From an uncultured Kiritimatiellota bacterium (GTDB lineage: Bacteria > Verrucomicrobiota > Kiritimatiellia > RFP12 > UBA1067), in NCBI GenBank assembly GCA_934635225.1, contig CAKTYZ010000001.1, positions 62,001-126,000 on the forward strand: 64,000 nucleotides of DNA. The letters are read 5' to 3'. The translations under genes were made by a program, and so were the position numbers. A model generated the notes under the pieces. It saw only the letters and a list, made by a program, of their open reading frames with translations, was not told the origin of the DNA and did not search any database. Within the stretch, counting starts at the first letter, position 1. Each line of letters starts with the position of its first letter. Shown piece after piece: positions 7,904 through 16,276 of the stretch.

Positions 7904-10495
7904 ATGAAGCTCGTTGAACAGGCAGTCGAGACGCTTGTCGGAAAGGTTCGTGCGGACCTGAGCGGCGCGAAGTCGCTTGCGCACGTCTGCGTTGTCGTGC
8001 CGACGGTCCAATCAGGCCGACGACTGCGCTTGGCGTTGGCCGAGCGGTTCGGTGCGCTCGTGCCCCCGTGCGTCAAGACGCCGCTGGGCCTTCTGCTGGA
8101 CGAGAGCGATCCCGCATTGGCCGGTCGGACAGACGAGATTGCGGCGTTTGCAGACGCCCTTGGCGCGGAAAATGCGGAGCGGACTGTCGTTCTCGAACGG
8201 GCGCGCCAGCTCTCGGATATTCGTGCCGTGCTGCTGCCGAAGGGGCTTTCCTTCGCTGCCGTCGCCGAGGCGATTGCGGTTGATCTCCCGGACGAGGCGG
8301 AGCGTTGGCGGGAACTCGCCGAGATTGAGGCGGAATACCTTGCCGCGCTTGCCAAACGCGGAAAGAAGGACAGAATCGGGGAGGTGAAGCGAAAGGAAGA
8401 CGAGGGAAGAGTCGAGGACGGAATCGAGGAGGTTCTGAGATTTGACGATCTCGCCGCCTTCTCGCCGCCTTCCTTTGCCCCTCTTTTGTCCGCACAGGTG
8501 ACTCCCTGTGCGACGCCGGCAGACGAAGCGGCGCGTATCGCGGATTATTTTGCCGCTGTGGCGGAGGACGAGGCATGGCCTGCGTTGTGCGTGGCCGATC
8601 CGGAACTCTTTCCTGAGATTGAGACGGCGTTCAAGGCACGTGGCCTGACGATTCGCAATCCGGCGCAGACGCGCCTTGTCACCTCGTCGCTGGGGCATCT
8701 CGTGCGACAGGTCGTCGAACTTCAGCGCACGCAGTCCTATTCCGTCTTCTCGGCGTTCATTCGCGGTGGAGACGCGCGACGCTGGATTTGCGGCGAACTG
8801 GGCCTTTCCGATGAGGACATGACGGCGGTGCTGATCGATCTCGACAATCGGCAAGCCGAGTATTTGCCCGAGAAGATCGACGATATCGCCCCGAAGACGG
8901 AGAAGAAACTGCGCGCCGTCTTCGAGTTTGTCAAGGTCCAGTTCCGCAAGAAGAGTCCGCGCGCACTTCTTGGGGCGATCTTCAAATCGCGGACATTGGA
9001 CGAGACGGCGCCCGGGGACCGAGAGTTCGCGGCGGCGGCAGAGGCCGTCAGCACGCTTCTTGCCGAATGTGGGGATGACCGTGACCTCTTGGCCTTGCGC
9101 TTGGACGAGGCGACCTATTCGCTGGAGCCGGACGTGGGCGACGTGATCGTCACGGACGGCTGGATGGAACTTCCGTTCTTGGCGGCGGACGAGGTCGTTG
9201 TCGCTGGCTTCCAGGAGGGTTGCGTGCCGGAATCGGTCGTGGGGCATCCGTATCTGCCGGATTCGCTTCGCCATCGACTGGGGCTGCCGGACAATGCCTA
9301 CAAGGAGGCGCGCGACCGCGCGATTCTGCAGTTGCTCGTCTCGCCGCGCGCGGCGGAGTCCGTTCGGGTCTTCTTCCATGCGATTGACGCGAGAGGGGAT
9401 GTCGTGAAGCCGTCGCGTCTGCTCTTCGAGACGGATGACGACGCGGACCTCATTGCACGGGTTCAGGCGTTCTATGGCGTGCGGGCCGGCACGCCCGAAG
9501 GGGCTGCGGCGGACTTGCCGAAGAACTGGAAACTGCATCTTCCGATTCCGCCCGCATTCCGTGCGCTGGAGAAGATCTCGCCCACGCGGCTGGATGGCTA
9601 TCTGCGCTGCCCGTTCACCTATTACCTGCGCGACAAGGACGTGCTGGGCGACAAGCGGATGGACGACCGCGCCGAGGAGCTGCAAAGTTGGGAATACGGA
9701 AACCTCGCGCACGAGGCGTTGGAGGCGTTCGGCCTGTCGGACCTGAAGGATTCGACGGACGCTGCGGCGATTCGCGTGTTTCTGGATGAACGGGTGGACG
9801 CTCAGCTGACGGCGCGCTTCGGGATGGCCGTCCCGGCGATTGTCTGGATGCAGGGCGAGTCCGTCAAGCGGCGGCTGCGGAACTTCGCCTCCCGTCAGGC
9901 CGGACGGCGTGCGGACGGGTGGCGGATTGTTGCCGTCGAGCGCAAGCTCGAACTCTCCTATTCCTTTGTCCGAGCGGACGGCACAAGCGGGCAGACGCGG
10001 TTCCATGGCAAGTGTGACCGAGTCGACTTCAACGAGGCGACCGGCGAATGGTGCGTCATCGACTACAAGACGTGGGACAAGGCGGACAAGGCCAAGAGCT
10101 TTGAGAAGAAGAAAGACGGCTCGCTTGTCTGGAAGAGCTTTCAGTTGCCGCTCTACTGCGCGATGCTGGATGCGGACGGCGAAGGCCTTTTTGCCGCCGC
10201 TACGCGCGAGCGCATTTCGTCCTGCTACTGCGTTCTCGGCAAGACGGCAGACGACGTTCTCTTCACCGCGCCTGTGGGCGGCGGCTACCTGCCGCTGGCT
10301 GAGGCGGAGATTCGCGAGCTTCTGCCACGCATCGAGCGGGGAATCTTCTGGCCGCCCAGTCCGACGCGTGACTGGCAATGGGATTACAAGGACTGGCTTG
10401 ACCCTGCGCCGGAAGAGACGGTGGATGAGGATTGGATTGCCGATCAGGAAGCGCGGCTGAGAATCAGTTCAGAAGTTCGCGGAAGGACGCAATGA
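7904..10495 (+). CDS. AddB-like protein with C-terminal PD-(D/E)XK nuclease
   Basis: Likely DNA-repair nuclease related to AddB/RecB family subunits. The 863-residue product has a long helicase-like but Walker-poor N-terminal region. From about residue 557 comes the nuclease module: TRLDGYLRCPFTYYLRD (Cys in the position of an AddB Fe-S ligand), then GKCDRVDF with Asp705 and IDYKTW with Asp720 and Lys722, the PD-(D/E)XK catalytic set. ATG 7904 is preferred over TTG 7898. Its 3' end overlaps the convergent HAD gene by 32 bases. No AddA/RecB helicase partner is adjacent, so the partner is elsewhere or absent. AddB itself is usually about 1150 aa, so this is a short form. Confidence 0.75.
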   Translation: MKLVEQAVETLVGKVRADLSGAKSLAHVCVVVPTVQSGRRLRLALAERFGALVPPCVKTPLGLLLDESDPALAGRTDEIAAFADALGAENAERTVVLERARQLSDIRAVLLPKGLSFAAVAEAIAVDLPDEAERWRELAEIEAEYLAALAKRGKKDRIGEVKRKEDEGRVEDGIEEVLRFDDLAAFSPPSFAPLLSAQVTPCATPADEAARIADYFAAVAEDEAWPALCVADPELFPEIETAFKARGLTIRNPAQTRLVTSSLGHLVRQVVELQRTQSYSVFSAFIRGGDARRWICGELGLSDEDMTAVLIDLDNRQAEYLPEKIDDIAPKTEKKLRAVFEFVKVQFRKKSPRALLGAIFKSRTLDETAPGDREFAAAAEAVSTLLAECGDDRDLLALRLDEATYSLEPDVGDVIVTDGWMELPFLAADEVVVAGFQEGCVPESVVGHPYLPDSLRHRLGLPDNAYKEARDRAILQLLVSPRAAESVRVFFHAIDARGDVVKPSRLLFETDDDADLIARVQAFYGVRAGTPEGAAADLPKNWKLHLPIPPAFRALEKISPTRLDGYLRCPFTYYLRDKDVLGDKRMDDRAEELQSWEYGNLAHEALEAFGLSDLKDSTDAAAIRVFLDERVDAQLTARFGMAVPAIVWMQGESVKRRLRNFASRQAGRRADGWRIVAVERKLELSYSFVRADGTSGQTRFHGKCDRVDFNEATGEWCVIDYKTWDKADKAKSFEKKKDGSLVWKSFQLPLYCAMLDADGEGLFAAATRERISSCYCVLGKTADDVLFTAPVGGGYLPLAEAEIRELLPRIERGIFWPPSPTRDWQWDYKDWLDPAPEETVDEDWIADQEARLRISSEVRGRTQ

Positions 10496-11102
10496 TGCGC
10501 GTCGGATGCGTCGCCGCAAGGACTTCGCGCGTGTTTGTGCCGATGAGCGCGATGACGTCCATGCCCGCCGCCTGAGCGGCCTCGATGCCGTTGATCGCGT
10601 CCTCGAAGACGAGGCACGTCGAAGGTTCGGCTCCTATCAGGGCGGCTGTCTTGAGATAGCAGTCGGGAGCCGGCTTGCCATGCGTGTATTGAGATGAGTT
10701 GACGACGCCGGCGAAGTAGGCGCGAATGCCAAGCCCGTCGAGGACGTAGTCAACATTGTCCTGTGAACCGCCTGTCGTGATAGCACAGGAAATCCCCGCG
10801 CGGCGCGTCGTCTCCAGAAAGTCAATCAGTCCGTCCGGGGCCTTCAGGTGCGGGCGGAACATCTCGCGGTAGAGTGCTTCTTTCTCGCGGAGAAGGTCAT
10901 TGATGCGTTCCTCGGAGAGAGGCTGGTCGAACATACGGACGATGTAGTCCCGTCCCGGTGCGCCCATCCACGCGACGACTTGCTCGGCGGTCAGATGCCC
11001 GCCATGTCGCCGGGCGAACTCCAGCCAGGAGAGAATGTGGTAGTGGCAGTTGTCAACCAACACGCCGTCCATGTCGAAAAGGTACGCTTTCTTGCCTTCC
11101 AT
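10464..11102 (-). CDS. HAD-family phosphatase / beta-phosphoglucomutase-like
   Basis: HAD hydrolase subfamily IA, cytosolic, acting on a small sugar phosphate. The 212-residue product carries motif I FDMDGVLVD (Asp10 nucleophile, Asp12), motif II ITTGGSQ, motif III Lys in HGKPAPD, and motif IV FEDAINGIEAA. The cap domain (about 20-85) is helical, as in beta-phosphoglucomutase and phosphoglycolate phosphatase. The frame opens at 11120, but ATG 11102 is chosen because a TATACT -10 (11111-11116, minus strand) overlaps the upstream codons. Substrate cannot be told from sequence. Divergent from gtrA. Confidence 0.85.
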   Translation of the reverse strand: MEGKKAYLFDMDGVLVDNCHYHILSWLEFARRHGGHLTAEQVVAWMGAPGRDYIVRMFDQPLSEERINDLLREKEALYREMFRPHLKAPDGLIDFLETTRRAGISCAITTGGSQDNVDYVLDGLGIRAYFAGVVNSSQYTHGKPAPDCYLKTAALIGAEPSTCLVFEDAINGIEAAQAAGMDVIALIGTNTREVLAATHPTRIIASFRELLN

Positions 11103-11110
11103 GGCCGCAT

Positions 11111-11119
11111 AGTATATCA
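11111..11119 (-). promoter_or_regulatory. extended -10 promoter of the HAD gene
   Basis: Minus strand reads TGATATACT and ends eight bases before ATG 11102, which argues for the downstream start and a leaderless mRNA. Confidence 0.55.
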
Positions 11120-11178
11120 TTTTACGTAGACGGGTGGTGAAAGCGGAGACCCGACGCTGCCGCCGCGCCTCGTTTTTT

Positions 11179-11187
11179 TGGTATAAT
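11179..11187 (+). promoter_or_regulatory. extended -10 promoter of the gtrA-like gene
   Basis: TGGTATAAT, preceded by a T7 run, ends ten bases before ATG 11198. Leader length would be only three to four bases. Confidence 0.58.
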
Positions 11188-11197
11188 ACGCCTTGCG

Positions 11198-11662
11198 ATG
11201 GGTGAGAAGCTTCTTTGGCAGATTATCAAATATGGCGTGATTGGCGTTTTGGCGACGCTCGTGAATCTCGTCATCGCTGGGCTTTGTGCGGCGTGGGTCT
11301 GGCCTTGCCTCGGGCCAGACGACCTGCTGGTGCGGGCGGGCCTCTTCTCAAGTGTGGCCGTTTCGGATGCGATACGTGCCATTCTCGCCGTTTATTGCAA
11401 TCTTGTCGGCTTTTTCGTCGCGAATGTCTTCTGTTGGCTTCTGAATCGGCGCTATGTCTTCACGCCAGGGCGGCATCATTGGTTCGTCGAATACCTGCTG
11501 TTCATCGCAGGGAGCGGTTTCGCGGTGCTCTGTGGTTCGGCGGTCATCTGGGGGCTTGTGCGGTTTCAGGGGATGCAGACGACCTATTCGTTCGTCGTCA
11601 ATGTCCTCGTGTCGGTCGCTGTCAATTTCGTCGTTCGCAAGTTTTTCGTCTTCAAAGGCTGA
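11198..11662 (+). CDS. GtrA-family membrane protein
   Basis: Predicted four-helix inner-membrane protein of the GtrA/DPMS family, whose members help move or anchor lipid-linked sugars for cell-surface glycosylation. The 154-residue product shows four hydrophobic segments (about 8-30, 55-85, 95-118, 125-148) and the family patterns KYGVIGVLATLVNL, NVFCWLLNRRYVFT and the C-terminal NFVVRKFFVF. The Lys-Phe-Phe-Val-Phe ending is typical. A secretin gene follows after six bases. A glycosyltransferase partner is usual for GtrA but none is adjacent; the only GT2 gene here is at 53617. Confidence 0.85.
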   Translation: MGEKLLWQIIKYGVIGVLATLVNLVIAGLCAAWVWPCLGPDDLLVRAGLFSSVAVSDAIRAILAVYCNLVGFFVANVFCWLLNRRYVFTPGRHHWFVEYLLFIAGSGFAVLCGSAVIWGLVRFQGMQTTYSFVVNVLVSVAVNFVVRKFFVFKG

Positions 11663-11668
11663 CAGACC

Positions 11669-13381
11669 ATGAGAGAGATAATCTGTGCTTCCGTTCTCGT
11701 CCTGTCCTGTGCCGCGTTTGGCATGGCGGCTGCGCGGGAGGAATCCTTCCGTGCTCGGGATGATTCATTTCAGGGCTACGCCGAGCGTGCCGTGCGCGAG
11801 GCGGCGGAAAAGGCCGCGACGGAACGTGCCGCTTGGGAGAAGGCAGCACGTGAGACGGCGGAACAGGCCGCGAAAGCCGCCGCCGAGGATCTCGTCAAGT
11901 CGGCCGCCGAGAAGGCTGCGGCCGCGGCCGCAGCGTCTGCGGCAGAAGCCGCCGCGAAAGCCGCCGCCGAACAGACGGCCAAGGCGTTGACTGACGAAAA
12001 GGCGGCCAAGGAGGAGATGAAGGCGGCCGAGGAGAAGGAAAAGGCCGAGCGTCTGGCGACGCTGAGCCGGATCGAGACGCGCATCTTCAAGCTCAACCAC
12101 GCGTCGGCGGCAGAGGTCGCGGAAAGCTTCAATTCGATGTGGAGCGGAGACTTCGGCGAGAAGTGGAAAGTCGCGAAGATGGCGGTAGCGTTTCCCGAAT
12201 CGAACTCGATCATGGTGACGGCCCCACGCCTCATCCTCGACGCGTGCGAGAAGTCCATCGACGAACTGGATGTCGAAGCCCAGCAGGTCTACATCGAGGC
12301 GCGTTTCGTCGAACTCTCGAACAACGCCTCCCACAAGCTCGGCATCGACTGGTCGATGCTGGACGGAATGCGCGGCGGCCTGAGCCTGAACGCTGGCTGG
12401 AACGAGCGGAAGATGGAGGGCGTGTCGAAGTTCAACAGCGCGAATGGCGAGTACACCATTGACACGACGCAGGACCCGAGGACGTCGAACGCGAATCTCT
12501 CGTACATCAACGGCACAATCGGCATGGACGATCTCTACATCATTCTCCATGCGCTTGAACGGAGTCAGGACGCGCGCACGTTCTCGAATCCGAAGATCAT
12601 CGTCTCGTCGGGCAAGAAGGCGACGGTTGACATGACGACAAAGTATCCGAACGTGACCGTTGCCGTCAAGCGGACGATCAACGATTCGACGCAGTCGATT
12701 GACCTGGACATGAAGATGGCGACCATTCCGGGAGAGGATTCGCTCATGTTCGCCAAGGAAGCTTTTTTCAGCTGGGGCATTACGCTGGACGTGACGCCGC
12801 GCATTTCCACAAACGGGCTCATCAACGTGACGATCGTCCCGACGATCAGTTCCCTGGACACGAGCGTGGAACGGACGGGCTTCATCCAGTCGGCCGATTC
12901 GACGGGTACCTCCAGCAAATATCCGGTCATCAATGTCCAGCGCCTCCTGACCGAGTTCAACATGTCGAGCGGGACGACGGCCGTCATCGGCGGTCTCTCG
13001 CGCACGGTCGAGAGCCAGATCGACAGTGGCATCCCGTGGCTTCGGGACTGGTGGTGGATCGGTCCGCGGCTCTTCGGCTCGAAGCAGCGCGTCAAGGAGC
13101 AAAAGGAAATCATCGTCTTCGTGACAGTCGGACTTGTCGATCCGCGCAAGATCGCCAAAGACGCGGGACTTCCGAAGAATGCCGTGTTGGGTCGCCAGTA
13201 CACGGAAGACATCCGCGTCGAACCGGGTGACCGCACGCAGCATGTCGAGGGCATCCAATCGCTTGATTTGCGGGCTCTTGAGGATCAGTATCGCGATCCA
13301 CGCCGGACCAACCGCATTCAGAAGATCTCGTTTGACGATTACATCCCGTTTCGGAAAGATCCAGAATATCAAAGGAAATAA
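11669..13381 (+). CDS. secretin-like outer-membrane channel with Ala-rich N-terminal helix
   Basis: Likely outer-membrane secretin related to GspD/PilQ. The 570-residue product has a signal peptide (to about residue 22). A highly Ala/Glu/Lys-rich stretch follows (about 30-130), predicted to be a long helix or coiled coil, then N-domain-like sequence with QQVYIEARFVEL (about 210). The secretin beta-domain runs to about 500, including TFSNPKIIVSSG, the GTTAVIGGLSR motif and KEIIVFVTVGLVDP. The Ala-rich insert is not part of ordinary secretins. No other type II secretion or pilus gene is adjacent. Neighbours are gtrA, a DUF481 outer-membrane protein and a radical SAM gene. The substrate of the channel is unknown. 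Confidence 0.82.
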   Translation: MREIICASVLVLSCAAFGMAAAREESFRARDDSFQGYAERAVREAAEKAATERAAWEKAARETAEQAAKAAAEDLVKSAAEKAAAAAAASAAEAAAKAAAEQTAKALTDEKAAKEEMKAAEEKEKAERLATLSRIETRIFKLNHASAAEVAESFNSMWSGDFGEKWKVAKMAVAFPESNSIMVTAPRLILDACEKSIDELDVEAQQVYIEARFVELSNNASHKLGIDWSMLDGMRGGLSLNAGWNERKMEGVSKFNSANGEYTIDTTQDPRTSNANLSYINGTIGMDDLYIILHALERSQDARTFSNPKIIVSSGKKATVDMTTKYPNVTVAVKRTINDSTQSIDLDMKMATIPGEDSLMFAKEAFFSWGITLDVTPRISTNGLINVTIVPTISSLDTSVERTGFIQSADSTGTSSKYPVINVQRLLTEFNMSSGTTAVIGGLSRTVESQIDSGIPWLRDWWWIGPRLFGSKQRVKEQKEIIVFVTVGLVDPRKIAKDAGLPKNAVLGRQYTEDIRVEPGDRTQHVEGIQSLDLRALEDQYRDPRRTNRIQKISFDDYIPFRKDPEYQRK

Positions 13382-13408
13382 GACAAAAGAAGGAATAGTG
13401 GCAAGGTT

Positions 13409-14422
13409 ATGAAGAAACTGTTCGGAATCATCGTTTCAACCATCGCTTGCGTGGCTTTGGCTGATCAAGTCGAGCTCAAGTCCGGTTCCTTCCTGAAGGG
13501 GACGGTCAAGAGCGTCTCGAAGGATGCCGTCGTCTTTGCGTCCGATGACCTCGGCGACGTGACGATTAAGGTCGCGAACATCACGAAACTTGACGTCGGC
13601 GATCATGTCGTTCAGCGCACGGACCTGACCGAGACGCGTGAGACGTTGGCCGTCGCGAACGGTGCGTATGTCGTGGGTGCGCAACCGCTGGCGATGAGCG
13701 AGGTCAAGGCGATTGACCCAGTTGCAGAGAAATGGCATGGCAGTGTGTCGGCGGCTTATACCGGCAAGCGCGGCAATACCTATGAGAATTCCGCCGCCGT
13801 CCGCGCGCAGGTGAACCGCCGGTGGGAGAAGGACCGCTTCCTCGCGCGCCTTGCGTATGACTATGGTATGGACGGAACGGCGACGACCGACAACAAGAAG
13901 ACGATGGACAAGTGGGAGGGCGAGGTCAAGCACGATCACTTCTGGCTTGCCAAGACCTACTCGTACGAGGACGTCCTTTGGGAACGCGATACGGTCAAGG
14001 CCTTGAACGCGCGCTACACGGTAGGCCTTGGCGCGGGCTATCAGTGGCTTGACGATGTGGCCTACGAGCTGACGGGCCGCTGGAGCTTCAGTCAGGAAGT
14101 CGGCGTGAACTGGATCAAGGAGGAATGGGAAAACAACGATGACGCGAAGGACGACGGCTTTGGCGCGCTTCGCTATGCGCACCATCTTCTGTTTGTGCCG
14201 AAAGGGCTCGAGAATTGTGGGTTCTTCCACAATCTGCGTTTCTTGCCGGAAGTGGACGACTGGGACAAATATCTCGTCCGCGCGGACATTGGCTTCCAGA
14301 TGAAGCTCATCGGCGACTTCACGTTTGACGCGCGCGTCGAGTGGGACTATGATTCCAAGCCTGCCGACGGCATGAAGAAGGACGATTTCCTCTATCTCAT
14401 CGGTGTCGGGTATAAGTGGTGA
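13409..14422 (+). CDS. DUF481 (YdiY-like) outer-membrane beta-barrel protein
   Basis: Predicted outer-membrane protein. The 337-residue product has a signal peptide (MKKLFGIIVSTIACVALA). A small LSm/SH3-like domain follows (about 20-70, VELKSGSFLKGTVKSVSKD), and from about residue 105 a region of alternating beta-strands typical of DUF481: WHGSVSAAYTGKRGN, then strands with many aromatic ends. The C-terminus is GVGYKW, an aromatic-terminated last strand as recognised by BAM. It starts 27 bases after the secretin and may be in the same transcript. Role unknown. Confidence 0.82.
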   Translation: MKKLFGIIVSTIACVALADQVELKSGSFLKGTVKSVSKDAVVFASDDLGDVTIKVANITKLDVGDHVVQRTDLTETRETLAVANGAYVVGAQPLAMSEVKAIDPVAEKWHGSVSAAYTGKRGNTYENSAAVRAQVNRRWEKDRFLARLAYDYGMDGTATTDNKKTMDKWEGEVKHDHFWLAKTYSYEDVLWERDTVKALNARYTVGLGAGYQWLDDVAYELTGRWSFSQEVGVNWIKEEWENNDDAKDDGFGALRYAHHLLFVPKGLENCGFFHNLRFLPEVDDWDKYLVRADIGFQMKLIGDFTFDARVEWDYDSKPADGMKKDDFLYLIGVGYKW

Positions 14423-14464
14423 CAAGGTGAAATGTGCGGCAGAAAGGCGTAGGTGCAGGGATAA

Positions 14465-15964
14465 GTGAAAGTCGCGATTGTCTATCCTCCGCTGAAAAGC
14501 GAGAAGGGCGTGCCCCTCCTCACGCAGAACCGCCAGTTCCAGTGGTTCTCGCGCCCGACCTACATCTTTCCCGTCGTTCCGGCGACGGCCGCGACGATGC
14601 TGAAGAAGGCGGGGCATGACGTCCTCTTTCTCGACGGCATCGCGGCAGAGCTGACGCCGGAAGCGTTTGACGCCCGCCTTGCTGCGTTTCATCCCGATCT
14701 CGTCGTGCTGGAGACGAAGACACCCGTCATCAAGCGGCACTGGCGGTGGATAGCCGAGAAGTCGGAAGGAAGAAGCGCGGAAGGCCCGAAGTTCCTTCTC
14801 GTCGGTGACCATGTGACGGCGTTGCCGCAGGAATCGATTGCGAAGCCGGGCGTGTGGGCCGTCGTCCCGGGCGGAGACTGGGACTATGGGCTTCTGGATT
14901 TCATCGCGGCGGGATGTCCGCGCGGCGTTCAGCCGTTTGCGCTTCGGGACACGTTGAAAGACGCGCCTTGGATAGACCGTGACCTCGTTCACTGGGAACT
15001 TTACGCGAAGAAGAACGGCAACTTCCGCCGCACGCCGGGAACGTACATCATGTCTGGGCGTGACTGCTGGCACGGCAAGTGCACGTTTTGCAGCTGGACG
15101 ACGCTCTATCCGAAGTATCGCACGCGTGACCCGATTGATGTCGTGGACGAGATCGAAACGCTCGTCACGAAGTACGGCGTAAAGGAGGTCATGGACGACT
15201 CGGGCTCGTTCCCCGTCGGCACTTGGCTCACGACATTTTGCGAGGAGATGATTCGGCGCGGTCTGCCGAAGAAGGTGCGCCTCGATTGCAACATGCGGTT
15301 CGGGCGGCTCACGCGCGAGGACTACCGTCTGATGCGCCGCGCCGGTTTCCAGTTCGTCCTTTTTGGCGTTGAGAGCGCGAATCAGGAGACGCTGGACCGC
15401 TTCCAGAAGGCATTGAAGGTCGAAGACGTCGAGAAGGGCGCACAGTGGGCGACCGAAGCCGGGTTGGACGTTCACGTCACCTTCATGTTCGGTCACGCTT
15501 GGGAAGGACCGAAGGAGATCGCGAACACGGTCCATCTCGCGCGGCGTTTGCTGGCAAAAGGCTGGGCGAAGACCCTGCAGTGCACGCTCACGATTCCCTA
15601 TCCGGGCACGCCGCTCTTCAAGGATTTGGAGGCGAAAGACGGTCTCGTCACGAAGGACTGGGACGAATACGACATGCGCCGCGCCATCACGAAGACGCCG
15701 TTGGTTTCCGAAGATGCGCTCAAATGCGCCATTCGCGAAGTTTATCGCGGCTTTCTTCAGCCGGGTGCGCTTTGGCATCGCCTGACGTCGACTCGCACGT
15801 TGTTCGACTTCGGCTTCTACTATCGCGGCATTCGTTCGCTGATCGGGCATCTCGTCGATTTTGGCCAATCGAATGGTTCGGACGAATCTCGGTGTGCAGT
15901 TCGGTCAGATTCTTGTCGAAAGCTGGACGAGACAGGGTGTCAAAGCCTCGCCGACCGCGAATGA
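14465..15964 (+). CDS. B12-binding-type radical SAM protein with CX4CX2C cluster
   Basis: Radical SAM enzyme of the class with an N-terminal cobalamin-binding-like Rossmann domain (about 1-140: VAIVYPPL, AATMLKKAGHDVLFLD). The radical SAM domain (about 190-400) has Fe-S cysteines C201, C206 and C209 in DCWHGKCTFCSW. This is CX4CX2C, one residue longer than the canonical CX3CX2C. Downstream are DDSGSF, FVLFGVES and the typical IPYPGTPLF. The start is GTG 14465 with AGGG a few bases upstream. The last 35 residues look unlike the family, and the stop codon falls in the first unit of the adjacent 22-bp repeat array, so the 3' end may have been altered by the repeat. Substrate unknown. Confidence 0.8.
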   Translation: MKVAIVYPPLKSEKGVPLLTQNRQFQWFSRPTYIFPVVPATAATMLKKAGHDVLFLDGIAAELTPEAFDARLAAFHPDLVVLETKTPVIKRHWRWIAEKSEGRSAEGPKFLLVGDHVTALPQESIAKPGVWAVVPGGDWDYGLLDFIAAGCPRGVQPFALRDTLKDAPWIDRDLVHWELYAKKNGNFRRTPGTYIMSGRDCWHGKCTFCSWTTLYPKYRTRDPIDVVDEIETLVTKYGVKEVMDDSGSFPVGTWLTTFCEEMIRRGLPKKVRLDCNMRFGRLTREDYRLMRRAGFQFVLFGVESANQETLDRFQKALKVEDVEKGAQWATEAGLDVHVTFMFGHAWEGPKEIANTVHLARRLLAKGWAKTLQCTLTIPYPGTPLFKDLEAKDGLVTKDWDEYDMRRAITKTPLVSEDALKCAIREVYRGFLQPGALWHRLTSTRTLFDFGFYYRGIRSLIGHLVDFGQSNGSDESRCAVRSDSCRKLDETGCQSLADRE

Positions 15965-16126
15965 ACGCGTTCTCCCGTCCAAGTGAACGCGTTCTCTTGG
16001 GTAAACGAACGCGTTCTCCCGCCTAAACGAACGCGTTCTCTTGAGTGAATGAACGCGTTCACTTGCATCAACGAACGCGTTCACTTGTGCCGACGAACGC
16101 GTTCACTTGGACGGGAGAACGCGTTC
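15963..16126 (+). repeat. eight-copy 22-bp array of the palindrome GAACGCGTTC
   Basis: The perfect 10-bp palindrome GAACGCGTTC occurs at 15963, 15985, 16007, 16029, 16051, 16073, 16095 and 16117, every 22 bp without exception. It is separated by 12-base spacers that differ in sequence (first four begin TC[CT][CT], last four ACTT). The array begins at the stop codon of the radical SAM gene and ends 150 bases before a decayed sialidase gene. Spacing is about two DNA turns. Adjacent copies could also pair in RNA as a 10-bp stem with a 12-base loop. The rest of the gap to 16276 shows nothing recognisable. Confidence 0.97.
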
Positions 16127-16276
16127 ACTTCATCTCCGCCCTACCGAGGAAGAGCATTGGCGATACGGAGATGCCTCTGCTTTCTCCTGTCTCTGTTGCG
16201 TTTAGGTGAGGAACTCCAACAAAAGTTTACAGCAGTTGAGTAGAATTGCGGTTCGGCGCGGTGACTCGGTATCCTC

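Noticed and set aside
15963..16126. CRISPR array
   Set aside because: Repeats are only 10 bp and palindromic, spacers are 12 bases, and no cas gene is present. The pitch is far too short for CRISPR.
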